DNA of 64,000 nucleotides from Lophius americanus (taxonomy: Eukaryota; Chordata; Actinopteri; Lophiiformes; Lophiidae): the NCBI GenBank assembly GCA_037951165.1, contig JBBDHG010000097.1, positions 952,001 through 1,016,000 on the forward strand, read 5' to 3'. Position numbers and translations under genes: made by a program. Every line of letters begins with the position of its first letter. The stretch's first letter is position 1. A model generated the notes under the pieces. The model searched no databases, was not told where the DNA came from, and saw only the letters and a list, made by a program, of their open reading frames with translations. Positions 26,033 to 39,539 of this stretch are shown piece by piece.

Positions 26033-27856
26033 CTCTCATATTCTCATTCAAGAAATCTTCAGATTAAAGAGATAAATATCAAAGATATTAGAGTAACTAG
26101 AATATGTTTTCTTAAAAAAGTTTGTGGAGTACCACCAAGTTCTGCCATTTCATTCTTTAAGTATCTGTCAACAATTCATCAATCAAAAAAATGCTATTAA
26201 TGTGTAATAAAATATGGAAGCATTTGTTTGGAGCACCACACACAAAAGATGTCAATGAATGATCAGCCTCAACAAAGAAAGAGATAATAAACATATTTAA
26301 GTGTAAAAACAAAAGTGGCTTCAGATAAGAAAATACATCATTACAGTATGAGAGGGAAAGACAAAGTGGGAGAATTGATGGGAAAACAGTAAGACGCAGA
26401 GAGATAATTGGGCTGTCCAGAACAAGGGCATGGCGAGAGGCCTCCAATGCCTTTGTGTGTGTGTGTCCCATGAAAGAGTTCTCTTTTCTGACAAATACAT
26501 TGTTTTGATCATTGTGTGTGGGGACCGCGGTCTCTGTATGCTGTCCCCTTCTGAGACCCGGTTGGTGTGTCAGCACGCGTGTGTGTAGGTGATCCATAGC
26601 GAGATGACAGAGTGCTGGAGCATCCTGCTGCTATGCTTTGTCTCACAGAGTGCATTTGATCCAGCAACACATACACACACAGCCCTGGGAGGCTTATGCA
26701 GGGGAGGAGAACATGGGGGATAGATGGATGAGTGAAGAGAGAGATTGGGTGAAGGTTAACCCTCAGAGTTTGTTACCATTTAAAAAAAACTTTTTCTGCT
26801 TTTTAATATATGTCTGTACAGTGTACACACATTAATTCAATTTTCTTATTATTCGCCATCCAGAAAAGAATGAACAAATTTAGTCCTTTTCAGTTGACCT
26901 CCCTTGCCATCCATAAAAGTGAAAATTATTATTGTTTGTTTGTTCGCGAGATATGCCCAAAACGTTGTTGCATTCTGATGAAATTTTGTGTATGCGTGGC
27001 CAAGGAAGTTATTACAAACAGAATGTGAACAATGTGACAGTTAATTACATTATATTTTTTTATGTGGTCAAAACACTTTCACATACAGGGGTAGAGACAG
27101 GACACTGCCACCAACATGTAGCAGGGAAAGGTAAGATGTCATATCTATGAAAATACATCCAGCATTATGGAAAATCATGTTGTTGATAATATATATTAAT
27201 ATTATATTATATGTATAATTATTAATGATAAAGATAAGGTTCCAAATATACACTCATCCCCACTGTGCCTCCTGGGATTTGTGCCTCCTGTTTAAGGATG
27301 ACAATTTTAGACTGCTTTCCTCCTCGTCACTTATTTGGATAAAGAACATGCAGAACTCACAATATTTTGTATTAAGTACTTTTCCTCTCATATTTTCACT
27401 GGAGATTGTAAAAAAATATATAAAATAGAATTATAGTCAAAGTCTTTCAATATGTTGAAGTGACCATTCCAAAATGAGCCTCTCATTCTTAGCGGGGAGA
27501 TTTGTTGATGGTAGTTTGCATCTGCATTGAGGATTACTATCATGCAGGGCTGTCTGATCTTGTTGCTATAAAAACACTTATAGTAACCAAACACTTTCAT
27601 TTATTTCTGAAATGACCATAGCCTTTCTGCATAGATGTTATGGACCCCTGTAAAAAACGTAGTCACCTTTTTGTCAACATGAACATGTCTTGTAGTGCTA
27701 TTATTTTCACAGTGGGCAGCAGGCAAACAAGTTACACTGATTGAATGACTAATCAGAGAGGGAGGCAGATAGAAAAATCACTTTTTAAATATGAAAGGGG
27801 GAGAGAGAGAGCCTGGCCTGACTGCTTCTTTCTCCCCTGACCAAGCAGCTAAGGGT

Positions 27857-27873
27857 ACGCACACACGCACACG

Positions 27874-27909
<36 letters not shown>
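27857..27909 (+). repeat. (AC)n microsatellite
   Basis: AC and GCAC units, roughly 50 bp. 26033-27850 shows no gene. Confidence 0.95.
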
Positions 27910-27913
<4 letters not shown>

Positions 27914-28443
27914 CAGATAATTGGTGTCTGGCAAATCGGTAGAATTACTGATGAGATTCACTTCATACAGAAAAATAGTAGGAGAGGTAATAGAGACAAT
28001 ATGAGGACAGAATGTGATGTGTGTGAATGAACAGAAGGCAAGAAGGAGGAGGAGAGGACAGATAGCGTCTCTTTACTGCTGTCACATTCATCAGTTCAAT
28101 CAACATACAAACATAAGCCTTTTTAACACTTAAGTTACTCAGCGTTTGTTGACACATGTTCAAAATATCAAGCTTTACTTTTCCTGCTGAGACTGTAGTG
28201 GGAGTTGAGGAACTCACTGACAGGTACAGGGAAGGAGCGAAGACAGGGAGATCAAAAACTGGTCGGGGGTGTCTTTTTCAGATACCTCCAGAGCCCTTGC
28301 TAACGATTTATTCCTAATCATACATTAATAAAAAAATACCCTTCATAATTTAAACAAACTCAATAAATAGTGAAGCAGTTCTTGGATCCTTGGTTTTGAA
28401 TGGACAAACCAGCTAGAGGTTTGATGGACCAGGGTCTGTTTGT

Positions 28444-28491
28444 CTGTGTGGAAAACAGTCTGTTTTCCAAAACAGTCTGTTTTCCACACAG
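28444..28491. repeat. Nested perfect palindrome (48 bp)
   Basis: CTGTGTGGAAAACAG at the left pairs with CTGTTTTCCACACAG at the right. Between them CTGTTTT and AAAACAG also pair around CC. The same stretch contains the direct repeat AAACAGTCTGTTTTCCA. It could form a cruciform or arise by a template-switch event. Confidence 0.95.
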
Positions 28492-28911
28492 CACAAAGCA
28501 AAGATGGAACAATGGTGCTCCATTGGATGATTTTAAATAGCACAAAAGCAACAGCATCAAGTGTGGCCTCTGACATATGCGTCCACATCCATCCCCACTG
28601 ACATTAATGATTTTAACCATTTAATTGTTCTTTAAATTGGTCTGGATGCAATGTGTAGAAGTGCAGAATAACTATTAATTAAAAATGAAGTCAAAGAACT
28701 GAACTTAATAGTGTCTTATTAACTAAAGAGTAAACGTCCTCAAAAACAACAATAGTAATAGGATTAGATGAGAAAACATGTACCAAGATAATGACAATGG
28801 TTCAATAATAAAACATCAAGCTGAAATTTTGCCAACCATATAGATGTACAAAAGACATCAGTTCAGAAAAATTCCAAACCAAACACATTAATTTACACAT
28901 GGACTTGATAT

Positions 28912-28912
<1 letters not shown>

Positions 28913-28965
<53 letters not shown>
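28913..28965. repeat. (AT)n microsatellite
   Basis: About 26 AT units, self-complementary. 28966-29780 contains no recognised gene. Confidence 0.97.
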
Positions 28966-28968
<3 letters not shown>

Positions 28969-29784
28969 CAAAATTACCTCAATATTTCTCTTCTTCCTTA
29001 GAATCCTTGTTCTTCTCTTTTCTGGATGATATAAAAATCAATCTTTCTTTCGGCTGACAGAGTAGCCTTGGTGGCTTGAGCTGGGCCTCTTCAAACTGAT
29101 ACATTTTCTGATTTTCTTTTTCTATGATTTAGCTGCTAGCTAGTAATCTGCTGGTTGTGGGACACAAACACATCAATATGTCGAGTCCTGCCTCTCTTCA
29201 TGTTTAGACAGATGTCTGATTTGTTTCTGTTTCAACAGATCCGAAAGGCGGAACAACACTGACTGGGTTACTGTTAAGCCATCACACCTTATACAGAACA
29301 TCAGGGTGAAATAAAGGTGCACCATTGAACAGGCTGCAGATGAGGCTATAGAAAACACACACATCAGTGCCCATTCCCTCCCTCAGTCATTCTCTCTCAT
29401 TATCTTCATCTCACTCTGCTAATTGGGAAGAAAAGGGTCATGGTAACATTATTCCCTTCATAAATACATACACACATACAAACACACAAGCAAACACAGT
29501 GGCCCCTGCAACATGCAACAGTACAGAAATTAGCTCCTTAGTTTGGTTTGGGTGAAAGATTCCTCAGGTGCTTCAGGACACCACACATGCACAGACGCAC
29601 AAACACACGTACACTTCTTAACCCTTTCATAGCCATGGCCATCTCATGAGTGCCATACTCCCACCTCATCCCCGACTTTCTGCTTCTTTATAGGCTGCTG
29701 GTGGGCCGCTGGGTGTCTACCCCATTACTGTTTTCCCTGCTCCGGTCAGCACCCTTTCATCCCCACACTAAATGAAAGGTATGT

Positions 29785-29798
29785 TTGTGTGTGTGTGT

Positions 29799-29892
<94 letters not shown>

Positions 29893-29901
29893 ATGCGTGT
29901 G
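29785..29901 (+). repeat. Compound (GT)n-(GTGC)n microsatellite
   Basis: A GT array of about 70 bp passes into about nine GTGC-type units ending near 29901. It is alternating purine-pyrimidine throughout, so prone to Z-DNA. Confidence 0.97.
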
Positions 29902-29988
29902 AAGCAAGGTGAGTGATAACGAGGGAGAGGCAGCAACAGAAAGAGCGTGAGAGGAACTGCACAGAAAGGCCAGAGACATTGGTTCTGA

Positions 29989-30185
<197 letters not shown>

Positions 30186-30272
30186 GAAGAGTGCAGCAAA
30201 GAAGAGAGCAGTGGACGGAAGGAGGAGGAGGAGGACTAGCATGCACCTCTCTGGGGGGCTCACTCAAGGTGT

Positions 30273-30286
30273 GTTTCCATGGCAAC
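30273..30286. promoter_or_regulatory. RFX-type X-box
   Basis: GTTTCCATGGCAAC matches the RFX X-box consensus, two half sites GTNRCC and RGYAAC with no real deviation. It is a motif match only, in a G-rich stretch. Confidence 0.45.
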
Positions 30287-31216
30287 CAGGGGTGGTGGGG
30301 GGGACGTGAGCTTGACCCATTGGTAGTGTGGGGGCTGAGGAACACACACACTCACACAAATGCATACACACAAACTGCTGCAGTGCTGGAGGGGTCCCAA
30401 GAGTGCCCCCACCTTTACTCACCCTCTCCCTCTCTCTAATACACACACACAGAAAGAATGCTGCAGTGCTGAGGTCCCGCGAGTACCCATCACCCACATA
30501 CACTCTCCCGCCCTCCCTTCTCTCATCTTCCATTTTCCCTCTCTGTTTCCAACCACTCGCTCTGTGTGGTAATTGTTAATATTTCCATCATTGTCTACTC
30601 CTCATCAACTGTGTGGATTCCTTCAATGGAGTTCTTCCCGACAGAATCTTTACAGAACCAGTCTGCTAGTGACCCATTCACTTTCCTCTCTGTCAGGTTA
30701 ATGTGTGGTCGTCAACATTAAGAAAACATTAATTCTGTCTCTGCTTACTCTCAGAATTAAAAACTAATACCATAAAACTTTCTGTTTAACTTTCTCCTGC
30801 TGTGTGCCGCTGCATCCTTTAACGGCTGTGTTTGTAAAGCGAGTGCATCACAGCGCTGCAACAAAGTACGTCCCGTCTCAAAGACTCAAATACAACCTAT
30901 GAATGCAGCGATGCTCTCCGGGACCACAAAATTTCCATCTTATCCTAAGATTCATTGCACACCAATTGAGTTTATTTTCCTTCCCTACATACTGTTGTAA
31001 TGAATGCCCCTCAGCAGTGGAGGAAGGAAGTAGAAACATATCAATTTCTTATAAGAATGTCAAAATATACAAAGATTCTGCTACATTTTTCTTACTATTA
31101 CCACTGCTTCTGTGAGAACAACACTTTTAAAAATGCTGACTTAGTAGTTTACAGCTTCCACAGCTTTAACTATAACAATTTGATTAATCATTCATGAATG
31201 AACTTCTGCTCTCAAT

Positions 31217-31232
31217 GTTGCTAGGCGACAAC
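31217..31232. promoter_or_regulatory. RFX-type X-box (variant)
   Basis: GTTGCTAGGCGACAAC contains GTTGCT, a 1-base spacer and GGCGAC, a permitted X-box form. It lies about 0.94 kb from the site at 30273. Confidence 0.4.
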
Positions 31233-31429
31233 AGCTGTTTTCATTAAACAGCGCTCAAAGCGGACTGGTGTTTGTACAATCTGACGGTTGTCTTTGTGAC
31301 ATATTGACACGGTAGTCAGGAAGAAAAATGCTTTAAACATCAATGACAAATGCCAGTTTAAAAATAGGCCTCCAGATTTGGCCTACACATATGTCCTGTT
31401 TAGAGGACAGTTTATGCTAAGGATTGAAC

Positions 31430-31850
31430 ATTTTTTCTTTGCCTTTGCTTTCATACGACAATGTTGCCCAGCCAATTACAGTAAGTGTAACTTTTCAACA
31501 CCTGAGAAAAAGTACAACCAGGAAGTGTAGATAATCTCTGCTTATCACAGTAATAGTACAGCGCAAACAAAACACAATAGTTGTCCTCATGTGTCTACTG
31601 GGATGAATTATAACAGCCATGAGGAAAATGTGGGACGTCTGCTGTGTCGTCACAGTTTCCACAAGAATTGCGTTTTGCCAGTTTACATGGAAATGGTAAG
31701 GATGGGGTTTTCAAAAGATGTGATTGCGGAACCCATATTCATAAAGTTTGTGTTAAGCTGTGACCGAATACACTACTGCCATGTAAACAAAATGCCAAAC
31801 CGCAACATGAGTTTACAGTTTTTAGTGAAGAGCGTTGCAATTTATCCTTT
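31430..31850. mobile_element. MITE-like dispersed repeat, copy C
   Basis: It shares ACCAGGAAGTGTAGATAAT and GTTTCCACAAGAATTGCGTT with the copy at 21540-21960. It ends in TGTAAACAAAATGCC-type sequence. The 126-codon frame at 31591-31971 crosses it and has no recognised domain. Confidence 0.5.
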
Positions 31851-32946
31851 AACACTTCAAGTCGGCCGGCGAGAGTCAAATCCAACTAATGAAAAAGATG
31901 ACATCCCCCTGCCTCCTACTCCTAAACTCCTGGCTACATTCCTCATTTACATGTCAAATATTTGCCAGTGATAAGATAAATATTTTTTTGTGGAAACCCA
32001 CACACACACAGACCAACACACACACACTCATTACTCTTGGCAAACATGGACGACATATGGTGCTAACCAGTTTGTGTTTGTCTATAATGAAAGAAAGCAA
32101 AAATTGAGCATATTTTTGTGGCACAAAATGCATGTGTGTCTTGGAACGAGAGCGAGTTGGTGTGTTTGTTGCGTATTGGATTTTCACTATCAAATTACAT
32201 AACTATAGGAAGCTGGAATGCTCCGTCATGCAGTAGCCACTTACATACCTGCATGCATTAGTACATATCACTCATCATCTCCCATTCCCTCTATCTGGTC
32301 AGGTCTGCCTTTAGATGGGAGTAGTTCATGGTTTGGAAATGTTCTTAAATAACTTTATAACCTTTAGAATACACGTTAGTGAATAATGGCACCAAATAAC
32401 GGACAAACTTCTAAGAAGCCAGCTCAGCCTTTCTCCATTATTACATTATGCAAATACATCAAATAATTCAAGGTCACATTTCATAAAGAATTCAAAGCCA
32501 TAGCATATAAGAATGGAAAAGCTTGTTTTGTTAAAAAAAGTGAATGAATATCCTTATGCTGTGTACGGTTGTGGGGGAGTTAGAGCTAACCCTAACCCTG
32601 ATTCTGGTTGATAATATCAAGGAAAGGTACAGCCTCGATTACAGTGTCGATACACAGAAAGAATGTATAAAAAAAAAAACTTTTAAAGCTGAATTTAACT
32701 TATGGGAGATTTGAGGGACACAAAAACTCTAAGTGCAACTTAATATTCTCGTAGATTGTAAACATTATATTCGAATGTATAAAATTTAACTTTTTTTTTT
32801 CTACAAATTTTACCTTGCAGGAAATACCCCATAGGTCATGATGTTAAACAAACAAAAAATATATATATATGTATTTTACTGATATTGATCTGATCTAAAA
32901 TATGTACGCAGCAATTTCTATTCAGCCTTTGCATGGAAAAAAGTAG

Positions 32947-33596
32947 CAGGGCTGCCCCTCCCTAAACACAGACCGCACTATTGTGTAGGTTAAAGCATTT
33001 GGGGCGCACCAAATCAGCTGCGGTCATTTTGCTGTCACATAATGTCAATAAAATTAGAAGTACAGGCACACTACGCAAATTGATGACGCTGAACGAGCCG
33101 CTTGTCTGCTCGGAGAGAGAGAGAGATGTAGAGAGAGAGCATTATAACAGCAGAAATGAAAGAGAAAAATAAAAGAAGACGAAACTCGAGCTTCACTTGC
33201 TTCACTAACTGAACCAAGCCACCAGTTGATATATTTAATATATAAAAGCCAGAGGTTTTAGTGCATGTAATCCTTATAACCTTATTTCATTATAATTATT
33301 TCTTATTTTTGGTTAAAGCTTTTTATTTTACAAAACTAATATATTTATTTTATTTTATGTTGGGACTGTTTTTTATGTCAGATTTATTTGTATTATCTAT
33401 TTATTCATTCATTTGTTCATGTTACACATACTGTATCGTAAATTTTTGTGATCTACAAATTTAAATAAGCATTTTGTAATAAAGTTTGCCAATTTAATTG
33501 TTTTTATTTTATATATTTTGTACATATAGCTTTGGTGGTGGGAGGCACGATAGCCAAATTCGACTTAGGGTAACAATTTGGTTAGTGGCAGCCCTG
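32947..33596. mobile_element. hAT-superfamily MITE with TIRs and target duplication
   Basis: The left end is CAGGGCTGCC and the right end is GGCAGCCCTG, an exact 10-bp terminal inverted repeat of the hAT CAGGG type. The flanks are AAAAGTAG (32939-32946) and ACAAGTAG (33597-33604), an 8-bp target duplication with one mismatch, as hAT transposases make. The 650 bp inside are AT-rich with a GA-rich patch and no transposase. This is the best-defined DNA transposon in the window. Confidence 0.85.
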
Positions 33597-34796
33597 ACAA
33601 GTAGTCTTGCAAAGATGCAAAGCCTCCGATGTGAAGCTGAGACAATGAGGTTTTGAATAGACTGTAGTTTTACAAATATATCTATTGAAAATGTATTCTA
33701 CAGTGTTAATGTTAGAGCCAATTCTTTATTTTGTGTTTGATATATCACAATCTACTTACTTTTGCTATATATGTCAATATTGGATGTAATTATGAATTAA
33801 TGTTAATTTAATGGTAGATTTTATTTATCATTAGATATAATTTTGAATGAATCACCTGACTACCAGCTGTGACAGATCACCTGCGATAAGGAAGAGGAAG
33901 TAGGACTGGGTGGTGTTCTTTTTCGGGAAATGTTTGGAGCGGGCATATCGGCACAGTCTTTGAACTCACGTTAGACATTTGGTATTTCTTTTCTGTTTAT
34001 ATGTAAAATATGTTCTTAAAGCAGCCGACAAGAAGGCAATACGATCAGCGACATCAGTGACTTGATTTGAGCTTGGAATGTCAAACTGTGTGAGTCATTG
34101 GAAGAAAAGCCCCATTGAGACCAGCAAATTTTCAAATAAACATAAACAACCGACTTTGTGTTCAGACAGCTTTCTATCAGAACCAGAATTAACTATTTAT
34201 TTTTCTGAAGTAGCTACTCTGTGGCTCTATAAAATGCAGGCGGCTCTCCACATGCATCAATGAGAACTGGGCGCACATGAACCTGTTGCCAGGTCACCAG
34301 TTGTCTTACTCAGACACTTTGGTCGGTAATAACCATTGAAGACTGGGAACACCATAGATGACATTCAGTTATGGAGATACACTAACTCCGTGTTCTAGCC
34401 ATCACAATTTGGTCCTTGTCAAAGTCCTTAAGATCTTTATGTCTGCCAATTTTTCCTGCTTCCAACATCAACATCAGGACAAAATAATCCATTAAAAAAT
34501 AACCCACTCGCTGACAGATGCCATTGTAAGATAATTAATGTTTTTCAATTCATCTGTCGTTGGTTATAATATTATGGCTGATCGGTGTATGTTCAGTGTC
34601 ATCTGCAGAGCACTTGCCCGTAACAATAACCAGCTGACATGTAAGTGTTGTATTAACATACATGATGAGGTTTTAATTATTATTCAAACAGGAGAGTCTC
34701 ACACATCATCACCCTGGCCTTGGAATCATCACTCAGGACTTTCACAGGAAAATGGGGATTACACTTTCTTCCAATAAGCATACCGTTCACTGATAA

Positions 34797-34830
34797 AACA
34801 CACACACACGCGCGCGCACGCACACACACA
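34797..34830. repeat. (CA)n/(CG)n alternating tract
   Basis: About 34 bp of strictly alternating purine-pyrimidine with a CGCGCGC centre flanked by CACA runs. It is a strong Z-DNA candidate. Confidence 0.9.
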
Positions 34831-34945
34831 TTTTAGCTCGTTAGCAGGGATGAGAGTAATAAATGCAGAGTATATTTGTGTTTAGAATCTTAATTGAAAG
34901 CTTGAAAGTGGCCAGGAGGGAATAAGCCTAATCACTGTGTGTGGA

Positions 34946-34947
<2 letters not shown>

Positions 34948-34982
<35 letters not shown>
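34948..34982 (+). repeat. (AC)n microsatellite
   Basis: About 17 AC units. 33605-34790 and 34990-35550 show no gene. Confidence 0.95.
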
Positions 34983-34987
<5 letters not shown>

Positions 34988-35550
34988 CGCATTCACACAC
35001 ACATTCATAAGCTTGCCACTCCCTAGGATAACATTTAAAATTGAAGTACCTCTCTTTGTCTTATTTTACCTCCTTCTTTCCTCCACCTGTTTTTTTCCAC
35101 AACCACTCCGTTCCCCATCTGTTGACATATGTAAAACACAACTACAGCCCCCAGAATGAACATCAACACTATGTGTGTAAATCAGTTTGTGTGTTTATGC
35201 TGGTTAAAGTTATAGTAGACGTCCATGAGGAGTTATAAAACATTTTTATAGTGGGTCAGGGCAGCCCCTAATTAATTATACATATTTTAAGTTTTACTAC
35301 AGGTGTATTTCTTTTGGTAGCTGATATTGCTGTTAAATTAAATTATTACACAGGTTTTGATATAATCTAGTGGCACTTTTGCACTTAAATACACTATAGA
35401 TGTGAAATGATTAAGAATAACCATGCCTTTATATGTACTTTATCTCTCATGTGCACATATCAAACCAAAGTCATTACCATGCTATACTGAAAACCACACA
35501 CACGTGTGAAGTGAAACGTGAGTAATACAATCAGTCCATTTGGAGAGTTT

Positions 35551-35859
35551 TTATCCTAATTTTGACAAGGTACAAAGTGAACTGCAGTGAAACATGATGA
35601 ACTGAGAACAGTGTTTTATTCCAAATAAAACAAACCCCACAGAAAGTCTGTGTGATGCTTTTGCATCCGGTAGGGAGGTAGAGGGAAGTCTTTCCCTGTG
35701 AGAAGCCCCAGCTGCAGAGACGCTGACAGGCAATTCTGGTTGCTCTTGCTTGGGCAGCTGAGTTTGGGGTCGGACCCCGGGGAACAGAGCCATCCCCCGC
35801 TGCACATCGTGCTGGGGGTTGAGAATTCCAGTGGTCGGGCTCCCATCTCCTCCTCTCAT
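35551..35859 (-). other. Unrecognised GC-rich open stretch
   Basis: A 102-codon minus-strand frame, with a second open frame overlapping it, in a GC-rich island within AT-rich intron. It includes PKQEQPELPVSVSAAG. Just past the GC-rich part on the minus strand there is an AATAAAAC motif that could be a poly(A) signal. No family is recognised. It may be a retrocopy or SINE fragment, an isolated exon, or chance. Confidence 0.25.
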
Positions 35860-37607
35860 GAACTATACTGAAATGTTATCATACACTATACTTCAATGCT
35901 TTCGTACACCATTTTTTTCCTATTTTTCAGTTGTGTATGTGATTACATTTCACCTATGGTTTTTGGTATAGTATGTAAATGAGTTTGGTTTGATATGTGT
36001 ATGTGAGAGGTAAAATACATGAAAATACATGGCAATTTTGAATAACACTCACATTTGAAGGAGAATTTTGAATGTAGTGTATGGTGGACTAACCCTGACA
36101 ACACTGAGGTATGCCAGGTTTGAACACACGCACAGAAAGTCAATCACAATAACACACCATCACCGACCAATCCAGGATAGTTAGCATGTCCCTACCCAGG
36201 GCTTATCACCAAGGCAACCGTAATCAAGGCTCTGATGTAGTTGTCAAGGTGATGCTGAGAGGGTCACTCCTGACTGTATCTCCCTTTCTATGAAATATTA
36301 AATTTACTCTGCTTGGAAAAAACTGATATTTACATAGAAGACAGACATTTATGTGGACACTGAAAGCAGAAATGATGTTATGTACTCATTAGCAATTCAA
36401 TACTCATCTCTTTTTGGGGCTAAACAGATATGTATGTATGTGTGAGTGAGTGTATTTACCTTCCTCTACCTAATCCTATCCTGCTGTTTACTACTGATGT
36501 GTGTGTGTAAGTGTGTGTGTGTTTGGTGTGAGAATGCATTTCTTTAATCTGTGGTCCCAGGGGTAGTCAGACGGAGCTAGCAGGCTTATCCCCTCTGAAT
36601 CTCCCAAATACCACTAAAAAGCCAATCTCCATTCCACAACAACAACAACAACACACACACACATACATGCACACACACACAGTAATACACACAAAACTGT
36701 AGAGAGAGACCTGAGAGACGTGCTTAATTTTTGTATTCACCAAATTGTAAACCCCCAACCCCCAAAAGCACAATACCCTGTGTGCACATGTTGTTATAAA
36801 GCAATAACATGCAATAAAAGAGAAAACTAGAAGCCCATAATAGCGTGTTACCAAAAACCACAAAAATTTACACTCAATCCCTTTTACTGTCCTGGTGTAC
36901 AATTCAAAAATGGGATGGCAGTACGTAGATTAAATACGTCCACCAAGGCCAAACAATCCTACACATCTGTTTTAATAGATATTTTTCACAACAAACAAAC
37001 AGAGACACACTGATGAAACTAAATTTCTTGGTGAAGCTAGTAAAATTGGAATGTTTAATCGATTAAAGGCAGGCTGTCCTCCCAGGTTTAAAGTTATTCG
37101 CCCTTTTACAAAATGCTCGCTTCTTGTCAATGACAATTACTGTCTGTTATACAAAATTATTTGTTATTAGACCACTTTCTGTTCATTCAATTCATTCATT
37201 TCAAAAACATTATTGGTAAAGAGAGGAGAAATAATACAACTCCCAAAAGACAATAAAACACAGCACCAGAACCTGGAAGAGGAACAATGCAGGAAAGAAG
37301 CAAAACCAATAAGAGCTCACAGCAGGAAGCTAATAATGCAGCTCCAGATGCACCAGTTAACTTAGAAACTGTCCACCTGGATGAGAGAGAGAGAGACAGA
37401 GAGAGAGCAAGGAGATACTAGAAAATGAGTAGAAGAAACTAGAGATACGTCATATGATAATCTTATGAAATATATAAGAAAATAGCAGCGGGTTGGGGGG
37501 ACTCGATAGGCTTGCAATGTACTGCAGGACGCCCGCAAGAGATAATTTACATTAAAATAAAATAATTATGAGGAAAAAAAGGAACTTCTTTCAGCGCATT
37601 CCCTTTT

Positions 37608-37872
37608 TTTTACGGGGTCACCATAGTGGATCGTCTCGTTCCGCATGTTGTTTTGGCATAAGAATTTATGCCCTTCCTGACACAACCCTCCTACTTATCT
37701 GGGCTTGGGATAAATGGGAGGGTACTAGATTTTCCTGGGCAGTTTGGGTGAACTAGGGACCATGCCTAAGGGATCCACACTTCATAGCTGCCACGCCCTC
37801 TTTTGACTAGGTTTCAAACCCCAGACTCCTGCACCAAAGTCAGTGGTCCACTCAGCTATCCAGCTGCTTGAT
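37608..37872 (-). mobile_element. tRNA-headed SINE, second family
   Basis: On the minus strand the head is AGCAGCTGGATAGCTGAGTG with box B GGGGTTTGAAACC. Towards the other end the plus strand reads TATGCCCTTCCTGACACAAC and CTTATCTGGGCTTGGGAT, a body common in fish genomes. It differs from the family at 7139-7418. Confidence 0.75.
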
Positions 37873-39539
37873 TAATTACAACACAAAATGCTTAAAAAAT
37901 AATAATCCTAATAAATAATAATTTATAAATCATATGCCTGATGTGTTTCAATTCTCTGTTTCATGGTTTACTTCTTATTAATAGTTTTCAGAGTTTGGTT
38001 TCCACTTTCGCACATAGGTTCATAAAGTTATTTCATTAAAGTTGATTTTATTTAATTCTTATTTAATTTAGTATTGTTTCATTATACATTTTGATTTTTT
38101 TCTGGTATGAACAGTGTATTGACATTCTTTAGTTCAAGACTTTATTTTTATATCTTATGGCAATGAGCCAGTTGTGATGAAATGTACTAAAAGCATGGGT
38201 TAAAAGAAATGTAAGAGTTACCCTGATTCAACCTCCATATTATATTTGTACACTATGTTGATCTTGGGCTTGATATTGTGAAGTACTTGTATGTCAGCAT
38301 TATCCAGTTAAAGAGCCAAGATAACAAGAAGAACAAGGCACATTCTTATTTGTTGCGTTACAAAATGTATGTGGACCTTCTATTAATTTCTGCCACATTG
38401 CTGTAACCCCATGCTCACTAATCTGTTTGTGAAACAAAATATATACGGAAATACTTCATCTTAGACTGTGTGTCGACTAGAATTATGATTTAAGGTTTGG
38501 GTGTACTGCAGACGGTTCTCAGCACTCAAACTGGACCATCTAGGATAAAGTTTATTGATAATTGATTGGTATTTCTTCTATCCAACCAACACTCCAACAC
38601 ACCCAAAATTGGAGGAAAAAAAACAAAAATTAAACACAATGAAGTTAAAAAGGAGGAACAGTTACAGAAAAAGCGAGGGGCTGGACTTGGGTGGACACAC
38701 ACAAACACAAAATCAGCAGGAGTGACCTTGGTACGGGCTGTCTGTCTTTGCACCCTGCCCTGGACAGATAAATCCCCCACTGAAACCCACTGCTGGTCTT
38801 TGTCTCTCTCTTTATACACACGCATACGCATAGGCATGCGCAGGAAAACACACACACTCACACACCACAGTGCAATACCAGGCCATGCCAAACTAAACCA
38901 CATTGTGTTCACAAAAGAATACAACAAACAGACTACACGATATCAGAATAGCAGATTATGGAAGAAAAGAATAGAAAAGTGAGGTGAAGTCAAAATCACA
39001 TTTTTACTTTTTTTATTCCAAAACTCTTCAAAAATTTGTTAACACAATAGACACACAGCTAGCCAACTTTAACCCTCCCTTAAGCAAAAACATATCGCCT
39101 ACACACACAAGCACAAGCAGAGCCATAGCATGCTAATGAAGACAGTAAATCACTACTAGGTCATGTGTGGAAAAGCCTGCCAGGTACCTGCAACCATGGC
39201 TAGAGACGTCCCTCAGCACAGTGGAGTTTGTGTGTGGGTGGTTGAGCCAGAGAGATGGAGAATGCCTGTTGGCGGTAAACATGACTGCTACGAGAAAGCG
39301 GAGCGAAAAACCGAATAGGCATAAAATGGCAGAGTGTGCCCAATCTGTCAGTGAGAGATGGTTCATATTTCACCGTGAAAAGTCTATCCTCATTTTGCAA
39401 AAGATGAACTATGCACAAAACCTATAGATTCAACAGAGACAACCGGATTGAATAAAACATTTAGAACTGAAGAAAGGGAGAACATATGAAAAACTAAGGA
39501 CTTATCATCTTTTTTATTTTTATTTTGGCTCTTTCCCTT

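Noticed and set aside
38526..38982. Overlapping 133- and 138-codon frames on opposite strands
   Set aside because: Neither has a recognised domain, and composition follows the CA-rich sequence.
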